This document shows positions 9,276 through 18,772 of a stretch of DNA of 57,465 nucleotides, piece by piece (the stretch's first letter is position 1; every line of letters begins with the position of its first letter). Source of the stretch: Candidatus Competibacter phosphatis (GTDB lineage: Bacteria; Pseudomonadota; Gammaproteobacteria; Competibacterales; Competibacteraceae). The stretch covers positions 185,178-242,642 of the forward strand of contig NZ_SPMZ01000016.1 in the NCBI RefSeq assembly GCF_012939995.1. The letters are read 5' to 3'. A program made the translations under genes and the position numbers. The notes under the pieces were generated by a model. The model worked only from the letters and a program-made list of their open reading frames with translations. It ran no database searches and had not been told where the DNA came from.

Positions 9276-10607
9276 ATGAAAATCACGATTTTTGGTTCCG
9301 GCTATGTCGGGCTGGTCACTGGCGCCTGCTTTGCCGAGGTGGGCAACGACGTGCTGTGCGTGGATGTGGACCCGCGCAAGGTCGAAATGCTGCAACGGGG
9401 CGAAATTCCCATCCACGAACCAGGCCTCGATGAGGTGGTGCAACGCAACAGCGCCGCCGGCCGGCTGCGGTTCACCACCGATGTGGCCGAAGGCGTCGCT
9501 CACGGCCTGTTCCAGTTCATCGCCGTCGGCACCCCGCCCGACGAGGACGGTTCCGCCGACTTGCAGCACGTACGCGCCGTGGCCCGTTCCATCGGCCAGC
9601 ACCTGGAGGAGTATCGGGTGGTGGTCAACAAATCCACCGTGCCGGTGGGCACCGCCGGCGTGGTGTATGAAACCATCGCCGCCGTGCTGGCCGAACGCGG
9701 CCGGGACATTCCGTTTTCGGTGGTTTCCAACCCGGAATTCCTCAAGGAAGGCGCGGCGATCCAGGATTTCATGCGCCCAGACCGCATCATCGTCGGCAGC
9801 GACGATCATCGCGCCACCGTGCAGTTGCGCAACCTGTACGCGCCGTTCAACCGCAACCGCGACCGACTGATCGAGATGGACGTGCGTTCGGCCGAGCTGA
9901 GCAAATACGCCGCCAACGCCATGCTCGCCACCAAGATCAGCTTCATGAACGAGATCGCCAACCTGGCCGAGCGGCTCGGTGCCGACATCGAGAAAGTCCG
10001 GGTGGGCATCGGCGCCGACCCGCGCATCGGCTACCACTTCATCTATCCGGGCGCGGGATACGGCGGTTCCTGTTTTCCCAAGGACGTCAAGGCCCTGGAG
10101 TACACCGCTCGCGCGGCGGGTTACGAAGCCACCCTGCTGCAAGCGGTGGAAGCAGTCAACGAGCGGCAGAAACAGGTGCTGTTCGACAAGATCCGTCGCC
10201 ACTTCCAGGGCGAGTTGCGCGGGCGAACCTTCGCCGTCTGGGGGCTGGCGTTCAAGCCGGGCACCGACGACATGCGCGAGGCGCCCAGCCGTAATTTGCT
10301 GGAGGCATTGTGGAATGCCGGTTGCGCGGTGCGCGCCTACGATCCGGCGGCGATGAGCGAAGCCCGGCGCATCTATGGCGAACGGCCCAATTTCCAGCTA
10401 TGCGAACAGCCGATGGAGGCACTGGCCGACGCCGATGCTCTAGTCATCGTCACTGAGTGGATTCTGTTCCGCAGCCCGGACTTTGCCGCCATCCGCCAGG
10501 CGCTCAAACAGCCGGTGATCTTCGACGGCCGCAATCTATATGATCCCGATTACCTGCGCGAACAAGGTTTCGCCTATTACGCCATCGGTCGAGGTGAACA
10601 AGCATGA
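9276..10607 (+). CDS. ugd: UDP-glucose 6-dehydrogenase
   Basis: NAD-dependent four-electron oxidation of UDP-glucose to UDP-glucuronate for exopolysaccharide or lipopolysaccharide precursors. The 443-residue protein has the Rossmann motif [19 protein letters not shown] at the N terminus, [22 protein letters not shown], a central dimerisation helix, and the catalytic Cys in [12 protein letters not shown]. The C-terminal domain starts [20 protein letters not shown]-mannose dehydrogenase (AlgD) is a close relative and, given the manC neighbour, cannot be fully excluded. The next gene overlaps by ATGA, so the two are co-translated. It is divergent from uvrD. Confidence 0.9.
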   Translation: MKITIFGSGYVGLVTGACFAEVGNDVLCVDVDPRKVEMLQRGEIPIHEPGLDEVVQRNSAAGRLRFTTDVAEGVAHGLFQFIAVGTPPDEDGSADLQHVRAVARSIGQHLEEYRVVVNKSTVPVGTAGVVYETIAAVLAERGRDIPFSVVSNPEFLKEGAAIQDFMRPDRIIVGSDDHRATVQLRNLYAPFNRNRDRLIEMDVRSAELSKYAANAMLATKISFMNEIANLAERLGADIEKVRVGIGADPRIGYHFIYPGAGYGGSCFPKDVKALEYTARAAGYEATLLQAVEAVNERQKQVLFDKIRRHFQGELRGRTFAVWGLAFKPGTDDMREAPSRNLLEALWNAGCAVRAYDPAAMSEARRIYGERPNFQLCEQPMEALADADALVIVTEWILFRSPDFAAIRQALKQPVIFDGRNLYDPDYLREQGFAYYAIGRGEQA

Positions 10608-12022
10608 TCGTCCCCGTCATCCTGTCCGGCGGTAGCGGTACCCGGTTGTGGCCGCTGTCGCGTGAAGCCTATCCCAAGCAGTTCCTGCCGCTGGTGGACC
10701 AGAACACCATGCTGCAGAACACTGCGTTGCGGCTGGCTGGTTTGGCCGATGTCGCCGCGCCGCTGGTGGTCTGCAACCAGGAGCACCGTTTCATGGTCGC
10801 GGAGCAGATGCGATCGGCCGGCGTGCGGCCGGCGGCAGTGGTGCTGGAGCCGATCGGCCGCAACACCGCGCCGGCGGTCGCGGTCGCGGCCCTGCACGCC
10901 CAGGCCGCCGGCGACGACCCGATCCTGCTGGTGCTCCCTTCCGATCACGTCATCGCCGATATCGCCGGTTTCCAAGCCGCCGTGCGGCGGGTCGTGCCTC
11001 ACGCCGAAGCCGGTCGGCTGATCACCTTCGGCATTGTCCCCATTGCTCCGGAATCCGGTTACGGTTACATCAAGGCCGGCGCGCCGTTGGACGACTCCGG
11101 CATCGGCGTGGTGGAGCGTTTCGTCGAAAAACCCGATGTCGCCACCGCCCAGACTTACCTGGAATCCGGCCATTACTACTGGAACAGCGGCATGTTCATG
11201 TTTCGGGCCTCGGCCTTTCTGGCGGAACTGGAGCGCTTCGCTCCAGCGATGTTGGCCGCCTGCCAGCAGGCGCTGGCCACCGAACAGGCCGACCGGGACT
11301 TTCTGTGGCTGGGACCGGAAGCGTTTGCCGCCTGCCCCAAGGATTCGATCGACTACGCGGTGATGGAAAAGACCGCTCATGCGGTGGTGATGCCACTGGC
11401 GGTGGGTTGGAACGACGTCGGCTCCTGGACGGCGTTGTGGGAAGTCGGCCAGCATGACGCCGACGGTAACATCGAGCGCGGCGACGTCATCAACATCGAC
11501 ACTCGTGATTCCTACATCGATGCCGCCTCGCGATTGGTCGCCACCGTGGGCGTCGAGCACCTGGTGGTGGTCGAGACCGCCGATGCGGTGCTGGTGGCGA
11601 GCAAGGATCGGGTGCAGGAGGTCAAGGCCATCGTCGACCAGCTCAAAGCCAGCCGCCGCCCGGAAGGTTCCATGCACCGCAAGGTCTATCGCCCTTGGGG
11701 CTGCTACGATTCGATCGATCTGGATGCCCGTTTTCAGGTCAAGCGTATCATGGTCCGGCCCGGCGCATGTATCTCCGCGCAGATGCACCATCATCGCGCC
11801 GAGCACTGGGTGGTGGTCAGCGGCACCGCCCGCGTACACCGGGGCAATGAGGAGTTCCTGCTGACCGAGAACCAATCCACCTACATTCCGGTCGGGGTCC
11901 AGCACCGCTTGACCAATCCCGGCAAGATTCCGCTGGAAATCATCGAGGTGCAATCGGGAAGTTATCTGGGCGAGGACGATATCGTCCGCTTCGAGGACGT
12001 GTACGGGCGCGGCAATCGCTAA
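10604..12022 (+). CDS. manC: Mannose-1-phosphate guanylyltransferase / mannose-6-phosphate isomerase
   Basis: Bifunctional 472-residue enzyme making GDP-mannose. The N-terminal nucleotidyltransferase carries [29 protein letters not shown] and VEKP followed by [10 protein letters not shown]. The C-terminal type II phosphomannose isomerase cupin shows [10 protein letters not shown], then [19 protein letters not shown] with metal-binding histidines and a second cupin motif around [15 protein letters not shown]. It overlaps ugd by four bases. Together they supply nucleotide sugars for a surface polysaccharide. A strong terminator follows 72 bases downstream. Confidence 0.92.
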   Translation: MIVPVILSGGSGTRLWPLSREAYPKQFLPLVDQNTMLQNTALRLAGLADVAAPLVVCNQEHRFMVAEQMRSAGVRPAAVVLEPIGRNTAPAVAVAALHAQAAGDDPILLVLPSDHVIADIAGFQAAVRRVVPHAEAGRLITFGIVPIAPESGYGYIKAGAPLDDSGIGVVERFVEKPDVATAQTYLESGHYYWNSGMFMFRASAFLAELERFAPAMLAACQQALATEQADRDFLWLGPEAFAACPKDSIDYAVMEKTAHAVVMPLAVGWNDVGSWTALWEVGQHDADGNIERGDVINIDTRDSYIDAASRLVATVGVEHLVVVETADAVLVASKDRVQEVKAIVDQLKASRRPEGSMHRKVYRPWGCYDSIDLDARFQVKRIMVRPGACISAQMHHHRAEHWVVVSGTARVHRGNEEFLLTENQSTYIPVGVQHRLTNPGKIPLEIIEVQSGSYLGEDDIVRFEDVYGRGNR

Positions 12023-12093
12023 TCGGACCTTTGTCTGCTGATCGGCTTATGGGTCACAACCTTGGAACATCTTCACGCGCCTATATTGATTAT

Positions 12094-12132
12094 AAGCAAA
12101 ACTCCGCATCATGACGATGCGGAGTTTTGCTT
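12094..12132. terminator. Bidirectional intrinsic terminator
   Basis: A perfect 17-bp inverted repeat, AAGCAAAACTCCGCATC, with a 5-base loop (ATGAC). The outer A/T bases supply a short U tract in either direction. It sits between the convergent manC and the small minus-strand gene ending at 12166, so it can terminate both. Confidence 0.85.
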
Positions 12133-12165
12133 AATATTCGAGACGAAAGCACTAAAATAAAGCGC

Positions 12166-12410
12166 TCACCTAAAGTCATTGCTCTTTTCTGGTGCGGCTT
12201 TAATAAACCATAACTCATACAAAAAATAATTATTTTGCTGTTCGGGGCGTCCCATGCCTTCCACACAAGGCAAGATAACTTTTTCCGTATTGCAATTTGC
12301 TAAGGACGCTTGAGTTTTTGCTGACTTTTTTTAATCTCTTGCGTGTTGCTCCCATGCTTTGGGTCTTTCGCAATCGCACGGCCACAATCCCATTGGTTTG
12401 AAGCTTGCAT
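12166..12410 (-). pseudogene. Small unknown protein (~81 aa), frameshifted
   Basis: Starts at ATG 12410 behind a strong GGAGAGG ribosome site. Residues 1-28 (MQASNQWDCGRAIAKDPKHG...) lead into an A7 run (plus-strand T7 at 12326-12332), where the frame breaks to an early stop. Adding one base continues into a protein-like segment with EKVILPCVEGMGRPEQQ and FLYELWFIKAAPEKSNDF, ending at 12166, about 33 bases before the shared terminator. Good ribosome site, continuity after one-base repair and a matched terminator argue for a real gene. I do not recognise the family. Confidence 0.5.
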
Positions 12411-12508
12411 ATCCTCTCCTAAAACTATTCATCGTATTGCAACGGTAATTACCCAATCCGTTTGTTAGAAATTTCAACGAATTCGTCTTGTTACCAAGGG
12501 GGTCGTCC

Positions 12509-13830
12509 GTGCTGTCCTTATGGCTCACGCACCGTTGGCGCTGGCTGCTCGTCTGCGTCTTGATCAGTTCGCCGGCGCTGGCCGCCGATACCACCGCTTC
12601 CCAATCCGCCGTCGATACCATCTGGTTAGCCATCAGCGCGGGATTGGTTTTCTTCATGCAGGCGGGATTCGCCTTGCTCGAAGGTGGCATGGCGCGCAGC
12701 AAGAATGCCGTCAACGTGTTGATGAAAAACTACATGGATGTCTGCGTGGGTGGCATCCTCTTCTGGTTGGTCGGTTTCGGCCTCATGTTCGGCAACAATC
12801 CCAGCGGTTGGTTTGGCACCAGCCATTTCGCCTTGTCCAGCGCATCCCCTTGGGATTGGACTTTCATGCTGTTTCAGATGATGTTCGCCGCGACCGCCAC
12901 GACCATCGTCTCCGGGGCAATGGCGGAACGCGTCCATTTCAGCGCCTATCTCATTGGTGCTTGTGTCATTTCCGGGCTGATTTACCCGATTTTCGGTAGC
13001 TGGGCCTGGGGTGGTTACGGTGGTGGCGATGGCTGGCTCAAGGCATTGGGCTTCGTCGATTTCGCTGGATCGACCGTCGTGCATTCCATCGGCGGGTGGT
13101 GCGCCTTGGCCGGGATCATGGTTCTAGGACCGCGTTTAGGACGGTTTGGCCCGAACGGGGAACTACGCCCCGTTCCTGGACATAATTTGAGCCTGGTCGT
13201 ATTGGGGGGGTTCATTCTCTGGTTCGGCTGGATTGGATTCAATGGCGGTTCTACGCTCGCGGCCGACGTCAGCATTGGCAAAATCTTGATCAATACCCAT
13301 CTGGGCGCTTGCGCCAGCGCCACCAGCGCCGCATTGCTCAGCATGTTCCTGGGTCGGCCCATCCTGATGACGGCGACCGTCAACGCCAGCATCGGTGGAT
13401 TGGTGGCCATCACCGCTGGTTGCGCCACGATGGACCCCCCCCTACGCCGGTGCTCACTGGCGCTGTCGCTGGCATCATCGCGACGATAGGACCCGCCATC
13501 TTGACGAGGATGCGCCTGGATGACGTGGTGGACGCCGTTTCCGTTCATGCATTCTGCGGTGTCTGGGGAACGCTGGCGGCTGGGCTGTTTTACAGCGGAG
13601 ACCTGTTCAATACATACCGCATCATGATCCAGGCCATTGGTATCGCAACCGCTTTCATCTGGGGATTCGGCACCGCTTCGATCACCTATCTGCTACTCGC
13701 TCGCATAATGGGTATCCGTTCCAACGCGATCCATGAGCAGCGCGGCCTCGATTTGACCGAGCATAACGAAATTGGCTATCCCGAGTTTCAACAACTGCAT
13801 GCCTTTAACCCGGATAGTTTAAACCGTTAG
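12509..13830 (+). CDS. amt: Ammonium transporter (Amt/MEP family), single frameshift
   Basis: Eleven-helix ammonium channel with a cleavable signal peptide (WLLVCVLISSPALAADTT). Family marks are VFFMQAGFALLEGGMARSKNAVNVLMKN, WAWGG, the first pore His in STVVHSIGGW, WFGWIGFNGGS, and the twin His in DAVSVHAFCGVWGTLAAG. The frame breaks in a C8 run at 13435-13442. Adding one C or removing two restores CATMDPP..PVLTGAVAG. GTG 12509 is preferred as start because AAGGGGG lies eight bases upstream. No glnK gene is adjacent. A sequence error is the likeliest cause of the break. Confidence 0.9.
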
Positions 13831-14121
13831 GGTTGCTCGTCATCTTGGGCGATTTTCGCCGCCGATGAAGAGCTTGGGGAGGGGTTTGTCACACGATCTC
13901 ATCTGTGCGTGGCGCAACCGAGCCCGCGTGCCCGATCGTTGTTCGGGATTCGCTCAAGCCACGAAGACGAATTGCCATTCCCTGGAGGCAGGCTAAGCGC
14001 AAGTTCCAGTTCGATATCACCATCTCGACGACTGGACATGCAAATACTTTCCGAGAAATTGGTATGAAGTTCGAAACCCTAAGATTCGAAGAAAAAAAGG
14101 ATCGCCGTTGAGCAAGGATTG

Positions 14122-14722
14122 ATGCCTTTTCTTGACGGTGAACGACTGCTCCTCGCCCTGCAAATCTGGGAAGAGAAATACTCCAATGAGCCGATTTTCG
14201 GTCTGACACGGTTTGTCAACGAGCTATGCGATAGCACGGCGTTGCAAGTACAACGTGGCAAGGTACTACAAGCACTGATTCAGACTCTGACCAATCTTTC
14301 ATCCTCGTCACCCGTGCGTGCCTCTCAACTAAATGCCGAACTTCCTGTCAAGGTGGCGCAATCAAGCCGCGTGCCCCAACAGGATGCCACCTGGACTTGC
14401 ATGTTGCTCGTGGACACGCTCATGCGCGGTCTGTCCCCGGAAAAAAAGCGGCGGGGTCCGCCTCTATATGCTGAACAATCTAGGAACCTTGCGCCAACCC
14501 GAGGCGGTTCAAACAGCCCTACGCGCTTGGCTCAACCAGCAACAGAACACTATTTCCGTATCGATCGCGGAATCCGTGCTGACCCGTATCGTCAATCTCG
14601 CTTATGTTGCTCTGTGTGAATACGAAGGACCGATCAAGGCCGACCACATGCTCCACAATGCTGTGTTGACCGTCGAAAAAATGGCGACCAACTCATCGTT
14701 TCCGGTACGGCGACTGCTCTAA
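14122..14722 (+). CDS. Unknown helical protein downstream of amt, single frameshift
   Basis: About 200 residues when two frames are joined. The first part (MPFLDGERLLLALQIWEEKYSNEP...) ends at an A7 run at 14441-14447. A one-base change continues as KSGGVRLYMLNNLGTLRQPEAV..ALRAWLNQQQ to the stop at 14722. AAGG precedes the ATG. It is predicted alpha-helical and cytoplasmic, with no catalytic motif I can name. It follows amt on the same strand after a 290-base gap that holds nothing recognisable. Confidence 0.55.
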
Positions 14723-14926
14723 ACGGTGGAATTCCACGTCGCCATCTGAAATGGGAGGCTATGCGCGATAGCCCGCGACTGCGGAAACCACCGCCGAAGG
14801 TCATCATCTGGTCCTGAGCACGCGGCTTGAGCGCGATCCGGCCGCATTGGGAACGGTTTTCGGCATCGCCTTGCGTAGGTAAAGCCACGGCCATGCGGAG
14901 TGAAACGCAACTCGGACCCGCCCCAT

Positions 14927-16561
14927 TCAGTGTGCGCTGAGATACTGCAACATCTGCCGAGGCGTGAGCTTGATGCTCGACGGCCCGCTGCGGATATGAA
15001 ATTCCTCGTTGCCGCCGCCGACGATCAGAAACGCCGGTTCCCTGGCCTTTTCGCAGACCACCGCCACCAGCGTCTTGCCGGCGACGGGGCGGATTTCGGC
15101 ATGGAGATACTTGCTAAATTCGGCGCCGATGTGCTGGTTGATCAGGTTCTTGAAGTGCAGTAGGCACTTGTCGTCATTTTCGAACTGGTCCGCCGCGATG
15201 CCAACCACCTCGCCGCCGTCGTTGACACCGATCAGCAGCACGCCGCCGTCGGTGTTGAGAAAGCCCACCACGCTCTTGAGCCAGGCCAGTTCGATTTCCT
15301 TGCCCGCCTTGCCGGTCTTGAGGTTGGTGCGCAGCGTGGATTTGAATTCCAGATTCGGGCTTTCGCCGTAGCGGATCAGGGCCAGTACCTTTTCCTCGAA
15401 TTCGGCCGGATGGTCGGTCAGGGAGGGCAGCGCCTTGAATTGGCGGCCGTAGTGGCGGGTGAGCAGCAGGGTTACGAGCAAACCGGCGGCCAGCGCCAGC
15501 GTTCCCACCGTGAGCACCAGCGTCCAGCCGCCTTGCAGGGCACCGAGAAAATCCAGTTCGGGCACCGCGATGCCCAGCCACAACCCCTTGTCCGGATTAC
15601 TCAGCGGTTGCAGCCAGGCCCACCAGTTGCCGCCGCCGCTCGGGTAGGTCAGCGGTTGCCGCGCCGGGCGGCCGGCCGCCAGCCAAGCCTTTGCCGCGGC
15701 GAACACCGGTCCGGCGTCCAACTGCTCGGGCGATAGGCTGACCGGGAAGGCGGAACTCGTGTTCTCGTCCATGGCCGGCGGCAACAGCACGGCGCCGTTG
15801 GCTTCGGTGATGAACGCCGCGCCGCCTAAACTCACTTTCAATCCCGCCAGCGCGCCGAGGACGTTACCCAGCGGTAAGTCCAGTCCCAGCACGTAATTGC
15901 GGCCGGGTTCGTCCGAACGTTGGAAGCGCACGGCACCGGTGATGCCGGACGTGCGTTCGGTGAAAAACAGATAGGGGTGGGTCCAGAAGACGCCACTGGC
16001 ATCCGTCATTGCCAGAGCGCCCTTGAACCAGGCTCGGGAGCGCGGATCGTAGTCTTCCTGTCCCCGGCGTTCCTCGATTTGCACACCGGGACCGCTCCAG
16101 CGTCGCCAGACCGCGTTTCCCTGGGCGTCCACACTGCGGGAGAGCCACGCCTTGTCCTTCCGGGCCAGGTAGAAAGACCGTCCGTCCGAATCGCCCAGCA
16201 CCAGAGCGGATATTCGGGGCAAATTTTCCAGGACCGGAATGAAGCGGTCGACCAGGGCCGCCGCGTCGTCCAGATTCAGGGCGCCCGCCGCACCCCAGCC
16301 CTGGGCTATGCGTAGGCTGTTTTCCGGGATTTGCAGAAAGCCGGTCAGGTCGTTGCTGGTTTTCTGGGCCAGTGCCTGCAATTGTTCCTGGGCCAGCTTG
16401 TCGCGCAGCGATTCGCCGGCAAAGAACACGGCGACCAGCACACTCCCGATGGTCAGAACGAGCAGCAGCAGCAGGTCGCGGAGCAGACGCTTGCGCGGAC
16501 CGAGGCGGGGCGGTTTGCGGCGTTGGATTGAGGAGGTCCACATGGTGGTTGGCGGGTCCAT
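14927..16561 (-). CDS. Membrane sensor: periplasmic dCache domain fused to cytoplasmic AlbA_2/Schlafen-type domain
   Basis: After a basic N terminus, a TM helix (LLLLLVLTIGSVLVAVFFAG) leads into a periplasmic double-Cache-like ligand-binding domain of about 270 residues (YDPRSRAWFKGAL, DASGVFWTHPYLFFTERT, GVQIEERRGQ). A second TM (WTLVLTVGTLALAAGLLVTLLL) follows. Then comes a C-terminal AlbA_2 domain: GESPNLEFKSTLRTN, ELAWLKSVVGFLNTDGGVLLIGVNDGGEVVGI. Cache domains sense small molecules. AlbA_2 domains bind nucleic acid or ATP and occur in regulators and defence proteins. The start is uncertain: no clear ribosome site precedes 16561, 16543 or 16663, and 16561 precedes the first TM sensibly. 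No kinase or cyclase domain is present. Confidence 0.8.
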   Translation of the reverse strand: MDPPTTMWTSSIQRRKPPRLGPRKRLLRDLLLLLVLTIGSVLVAVFFAGESLRDKLAQEQLQALAQKTSNDLTGFLQIPENSLRIAQGWGAAGALNLDDAAALVDRFIPVLENLPRISALVLGDSDGRSFYLARKDKAWLSRSVDAQGNAVWRRWSGPGVQIEERRGQEDYDPRSRAWFKGALAMTDASGVFWTHPYLFFTERTSGITGAVRFQRSDEPGRNYVLGLDLPLGNVLGALAGLKVSLGGAAFITEANGAVLLPPAMDENTSSAFPVSLSPEQLDAGPVFAAAKAWLAAGRPARQPLTYPSGGGNWWAWLQPLSNPDKGLWLGIAVPELDFLGALQGGWTLVLTVGTLALAAGLLVTLLLTRHYGRQFKALPSLTDHPAEFEEKVLALIRYGESPNLEFKSTLRTNLKTGKAGKEIELAWLKSVVGFLNTDGGVLLIGVNDGGEVVGIAADQFENDDKCLLHFKNLINQHIGAEFSKYLHAEIRPVAGKTLVAVVCEKAREPAFLIVGGGNEEFHIRSGPSSIKLTPRQMLQYLSAH

Positions 16562-17164
16562 AAACGATGGCAACAAAATGGGTGGAGCAACTTTTTTTTC
16601 AGGATCGATCGAACGCGACCTGCAGTAGAATTCTGGTGGATGCGCCGCCTTTCGTTCAATCATCGGATTGACGCATGGCGATCGACCCTTTCGACCTGAC
16701 GAGTTTATCCCGATGTGTATGCCTCAGCACTGCCCAAAACACCGCTCCGAGGAAGAGGAAATCAAAGTCTGGCGCTGTGGCCGCTGTTGCCATTCCAGCC
16801 TGCCTCGCCAGAAACAGGGCGCTTGTCAAAGCGAAGTTCCAAAACAGGGTGTTGGCGCCATCGGGATCAAGGTTCGGCAGCATTCCCGCCACCGGGCGGC
16901 CCAGCAACAGCCGGGTGGAGGATGTCCCAAGGCCAGTTCACCTCCTACTCCGGGAAGCGGGCAATAAAGGAATCGTTTCCCGATGAGCGCGCCACGCGCT
17001 CAAGACTCTTTCAGCTTCGTACCTTGCTGCAACAACCTGAATTTATGATGAAATTTCCTGGCGAGACAGAGTGAATTGGAAGAGCTTGAGCGAGAGGGTC
17101 AGGGAAGCGGGAGTGTTGGAAGCTTGGAGTCTAGGTGGTTGGGGTAGTGCGTACTTCACCCAAC
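16562..17164. other. Intergenic region without a supported gene
   Basis: Short open frames exist on both strands (for example plus 16668-16967 and minus 16656-16907), but none has a ribosome site or a recognisable domain. I call nothing here. Confidence 0.4.
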
Positions 17165-18166
17165 CTACTTTGGCTTGGTTAGCTCTTCTGCACGTTTGAT
17201 CACGAAGTCCATGAAATTCGGGTGATTGGCAATCCCGAAGAGATCATCTCTACCGTTGAAGCGCTGTAAGCAGGCAGCGACGACGGCTTCGGCTGTATGT
17301 GTACCCTCTCGTTTCACCGTGCTATTCGCTAACGACAGTACTCCGTTTACAGACATCTTGAAGCGCTTGCGCTTCTCCAATGGCACATCTAGATCTGCGG
17401 TGATTGCATCAAGTACTTCTCGCCACGGGCGCAAATCAGTTGTAGAGCATTTGATTTCGTGTGGTAACGTCCACCAGTGCAAGCGACGGTGTCCGAAAAC
17501 CGAGACTTGATGAAGATCAGCATAATGAAATATAGAAGGCTCGAATGGTACCCCCCAGATGGGTGCACTAGCCAGTGTTCCCGAAGTGCGCCCAGAGAAC
17601 TCGACCATGCCACCTCGTTCGGACACGAAGATAATGTTAGGTGGGAGCTGTGAACTCAACCGTTTCGCTGCTGCCTGTGCCGATACTTCGCAGTCATGAC
17701 ATAGACGCACATGACACTCGCTGAGGTCTTGGGTCGAGGTCAGCAGACGAGATAGCCAACCTGACGGCATCAAGATCTCTGCGGCAAACTGATTCGCTTC
17801 GTCCTCGTGAACCCAGTATTCGCCCTTGGCTTCGATATGGTTGGGATCAAGGTGATCAACTATCGTTCCCCAATGCCAGGGAATGACGATGTGACCTAGC
17901 TCGTGGGCTTCAGTAAATCTCCGCCGTAGTCGATGATTCGAGGAGTTGATTACTACTCTCGCTCTCTTGCCAGGAACCTTTAGATTGAGGCAAACGCCGT
18001 CAACTCCATTGATCGAGATCACAGCATCGACAACATCGGCGTACTGCCTGAGTAATGAACGAACGTCAACAGGCGGTGTAAGCTTATATACCTCAGCGAG
18101 CCGCTTAGCGAACTTGGCGGGTACTGTCAGGACTATTCCCACAATCCGTTGCTCTGGAGCCAGCAT
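17165..18166 (-). CDS. ImmA/IrrE-family zinc metallopeptidase
   Basis: A 333-residue protein with the zinc motif EAHELGHIVIP (HExxH) followed by the third-ligand segment HEDEANQFAAEILMP, both diagnostic of ImmA/IrrE (DUF955) peptidases that cleave repressors or antitoxins. The C-terminal part (HRRLHWWTLP, WREVLDAITADL, KMSVNGVLSLANS) is longer than in phage ImmA and has no known domain. It is third in a minus-strand operon: its start overlaps the 104-aa gene by 34 bases, which in turn overlaps the colicin E3-type toxin gene. Context suggests it processes or regulates a component of that module (inference). Confidence 0.88.
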   Translation of the reverse strand: MLAPEQRIVGIVLTVPAKFAKRLAEVYKLTPPVDVRSLLRQYADVVDAVISINGVDGVCLNLKVPGKRARVVINSSNHRLRRRFTEAHELGHIVIPWHWGTIVDHLDPNHIEAKGEYWVHEDEANQFAAEILMPSGWLSRLLTSTQDLSECHVRLCHDCEVSAQAAAKRLSSQLPPNIIFVSERGGMVEFSGRTSGTLASAPIWGVPFEPSIFHYADLHQVSVFGHRRLHWWTLPHEIKCSTTDLRPWREVLDAITADLDVPLEKRKRFKMSVNGVLSLANSTVKREGTHTAEAVVAACLQRFNGRDDLFGIANHPNFMDFVIKRAEELTKPK

Positions 18167-18447
18167 ACCAGCTGTTGTGCCTTGTTGGTGGACTCAGCGC
18201 GCGCCGCTATTGGCAATGCGTTGAAATCTCTAATTAGTTCAACTGCATCTCTACCAGTACGGTGAGCATCCAAGATAAAATAGAGTGCACTAGGTTCAGT
18301 AACCCATAAGCTGTACTCTTCTCTTGTCATGCCCAAGAATTTGTGCAGTGGCACATCGGATTCGTGTTCGTGCCAAGTATCGACGTAATTGTCAATCTCC
18401 TCAGGCAGGCACTCGCCTTGTAGGCAAAGTTCGACAAAGTTAGACAT
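18133..18447 (-). CDS. Small acidic protein, putative antitoxin/immunity partner of the E3-type toxin
   Basis: A 104-residue, acidic, mostly helical protein containing LHKFLGMTREEYSLWVTEPSALYFIL. That motif, PLHxxLGMTxEEYxxWV, recurs in small proteins encoded next to toxin genes. It overlaps the toxin gene by eight bases and the ImmA gene by 34 bases. Size, acidity and position directly behind a rRNase-like toxin make an antitoxin or immunity role the simplest proposal. No similarity to the colicin E3 immunity protein itself can be seen by eye. Confidence 0.65.
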   Translation of the reverse strand: MSNFVELCLQGECLPEEIDNYVDTWHEHESDVPLHKFLGMTREEYSLWVTEPSALYFILDAHRTGRDAVELIRDFNALPIAARAESTNKAQQLVCWLQSNGLWE

Positions 18448-18670
18448 CGATCTTTCTTCCTCTCACGGGTTCTTTGATCAGTCTGCCGTGTATTGCATCT
18501 ATTACACCAAGATGCTTTCCACGTTTGTTGAAAACCTCAATTTCACCGTGCAATGAGTCCCAGGTATACAACCGATCTCCGTCTTTGGATCGCCACCTTC
18601 TTTCACCATTAAAGGCACCTAAAAGCTCGCAGGAATCGAGAAATGAGGGTCTTGGGATTGGAATAGGCAC
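18440..18670 (-). CDS. Stand-alone colicin E3-type 16S rRNase domain (toxin)
   Basis: The 76-residue protein aligns over residues 24-75 with the C-terminal nuclease domain of colicin E3: RRW, LYTWDSLHGEIEVF against IYEWDSQHGELEGY, then GKHLGVID against GQHLGSFD. The catalytic residues of colicin E3 (Asp510, His513, Glu517, Arg545) correspond to Asp38, His41, Glu45 and Arg72 (or Arg70). Colicin E3 cuts 16S rRNA at the decoding site and stops translation. Here no translocation or receptor domain is attached, so it would act inside its own cell, as in a toxin-antitoxin module. GTG 18670 is the open-frame start. A better ribosome site lies at ATG 18706 in the same frame, separated by one TAA. Confidence 0.85.
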   Translation of the reverse strand: MPIPIPRPSFLDSCELLGAFNGERRWRSKDGDRLYTWDSLHGEIEVFNKRGKHLGVIDAIHGRLIKEPVRGRKIDV

Positions 18671-18772
18671 TATTTAAGCCGTTAATTTTATAATATAAAA
18701 TTCCATATGTCTCCCCTCGGCCAATTTAAACGGCACCCTGCAAACCGAGAAAATTGTCTAAATTTTAGACAA
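18671..18772 (-). promoter_or_regulatory. Control region of the E3-type toxin operon
   Basis: Three elements sit upstream of the toxin. (1) ATG 18706, preceded by AGGGGAG, opens a ten-codon leader in the toxin frame that ends in TAA four bases before the toxin GTG. (2) An AT palindrome, AATTTTATA-A-TATAAAATT, overlaps this leader and could hold the -10 or an operator. (3) A perfect 19-bp palindrome, TTGTCTAAATTTTAGACAA, lies at 18754-18772. Palindromes of this form are typical operators of XRE or antitoxin repressors. All functional roles are inferred. Confidence 0.5.

Noticed and set aside
10577..11953. 458-codon minus-strand frame opposite manC
   Set aside because: Antisense shadow with low-complexity composition; manC is unambiguous.
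13815..13837. GTTAGGG right after amt as a possible cassette core
   Set aside because: It overlaps the amt stop codon, has no paired left core or hairpin, and is followed by no cassette-like gene.
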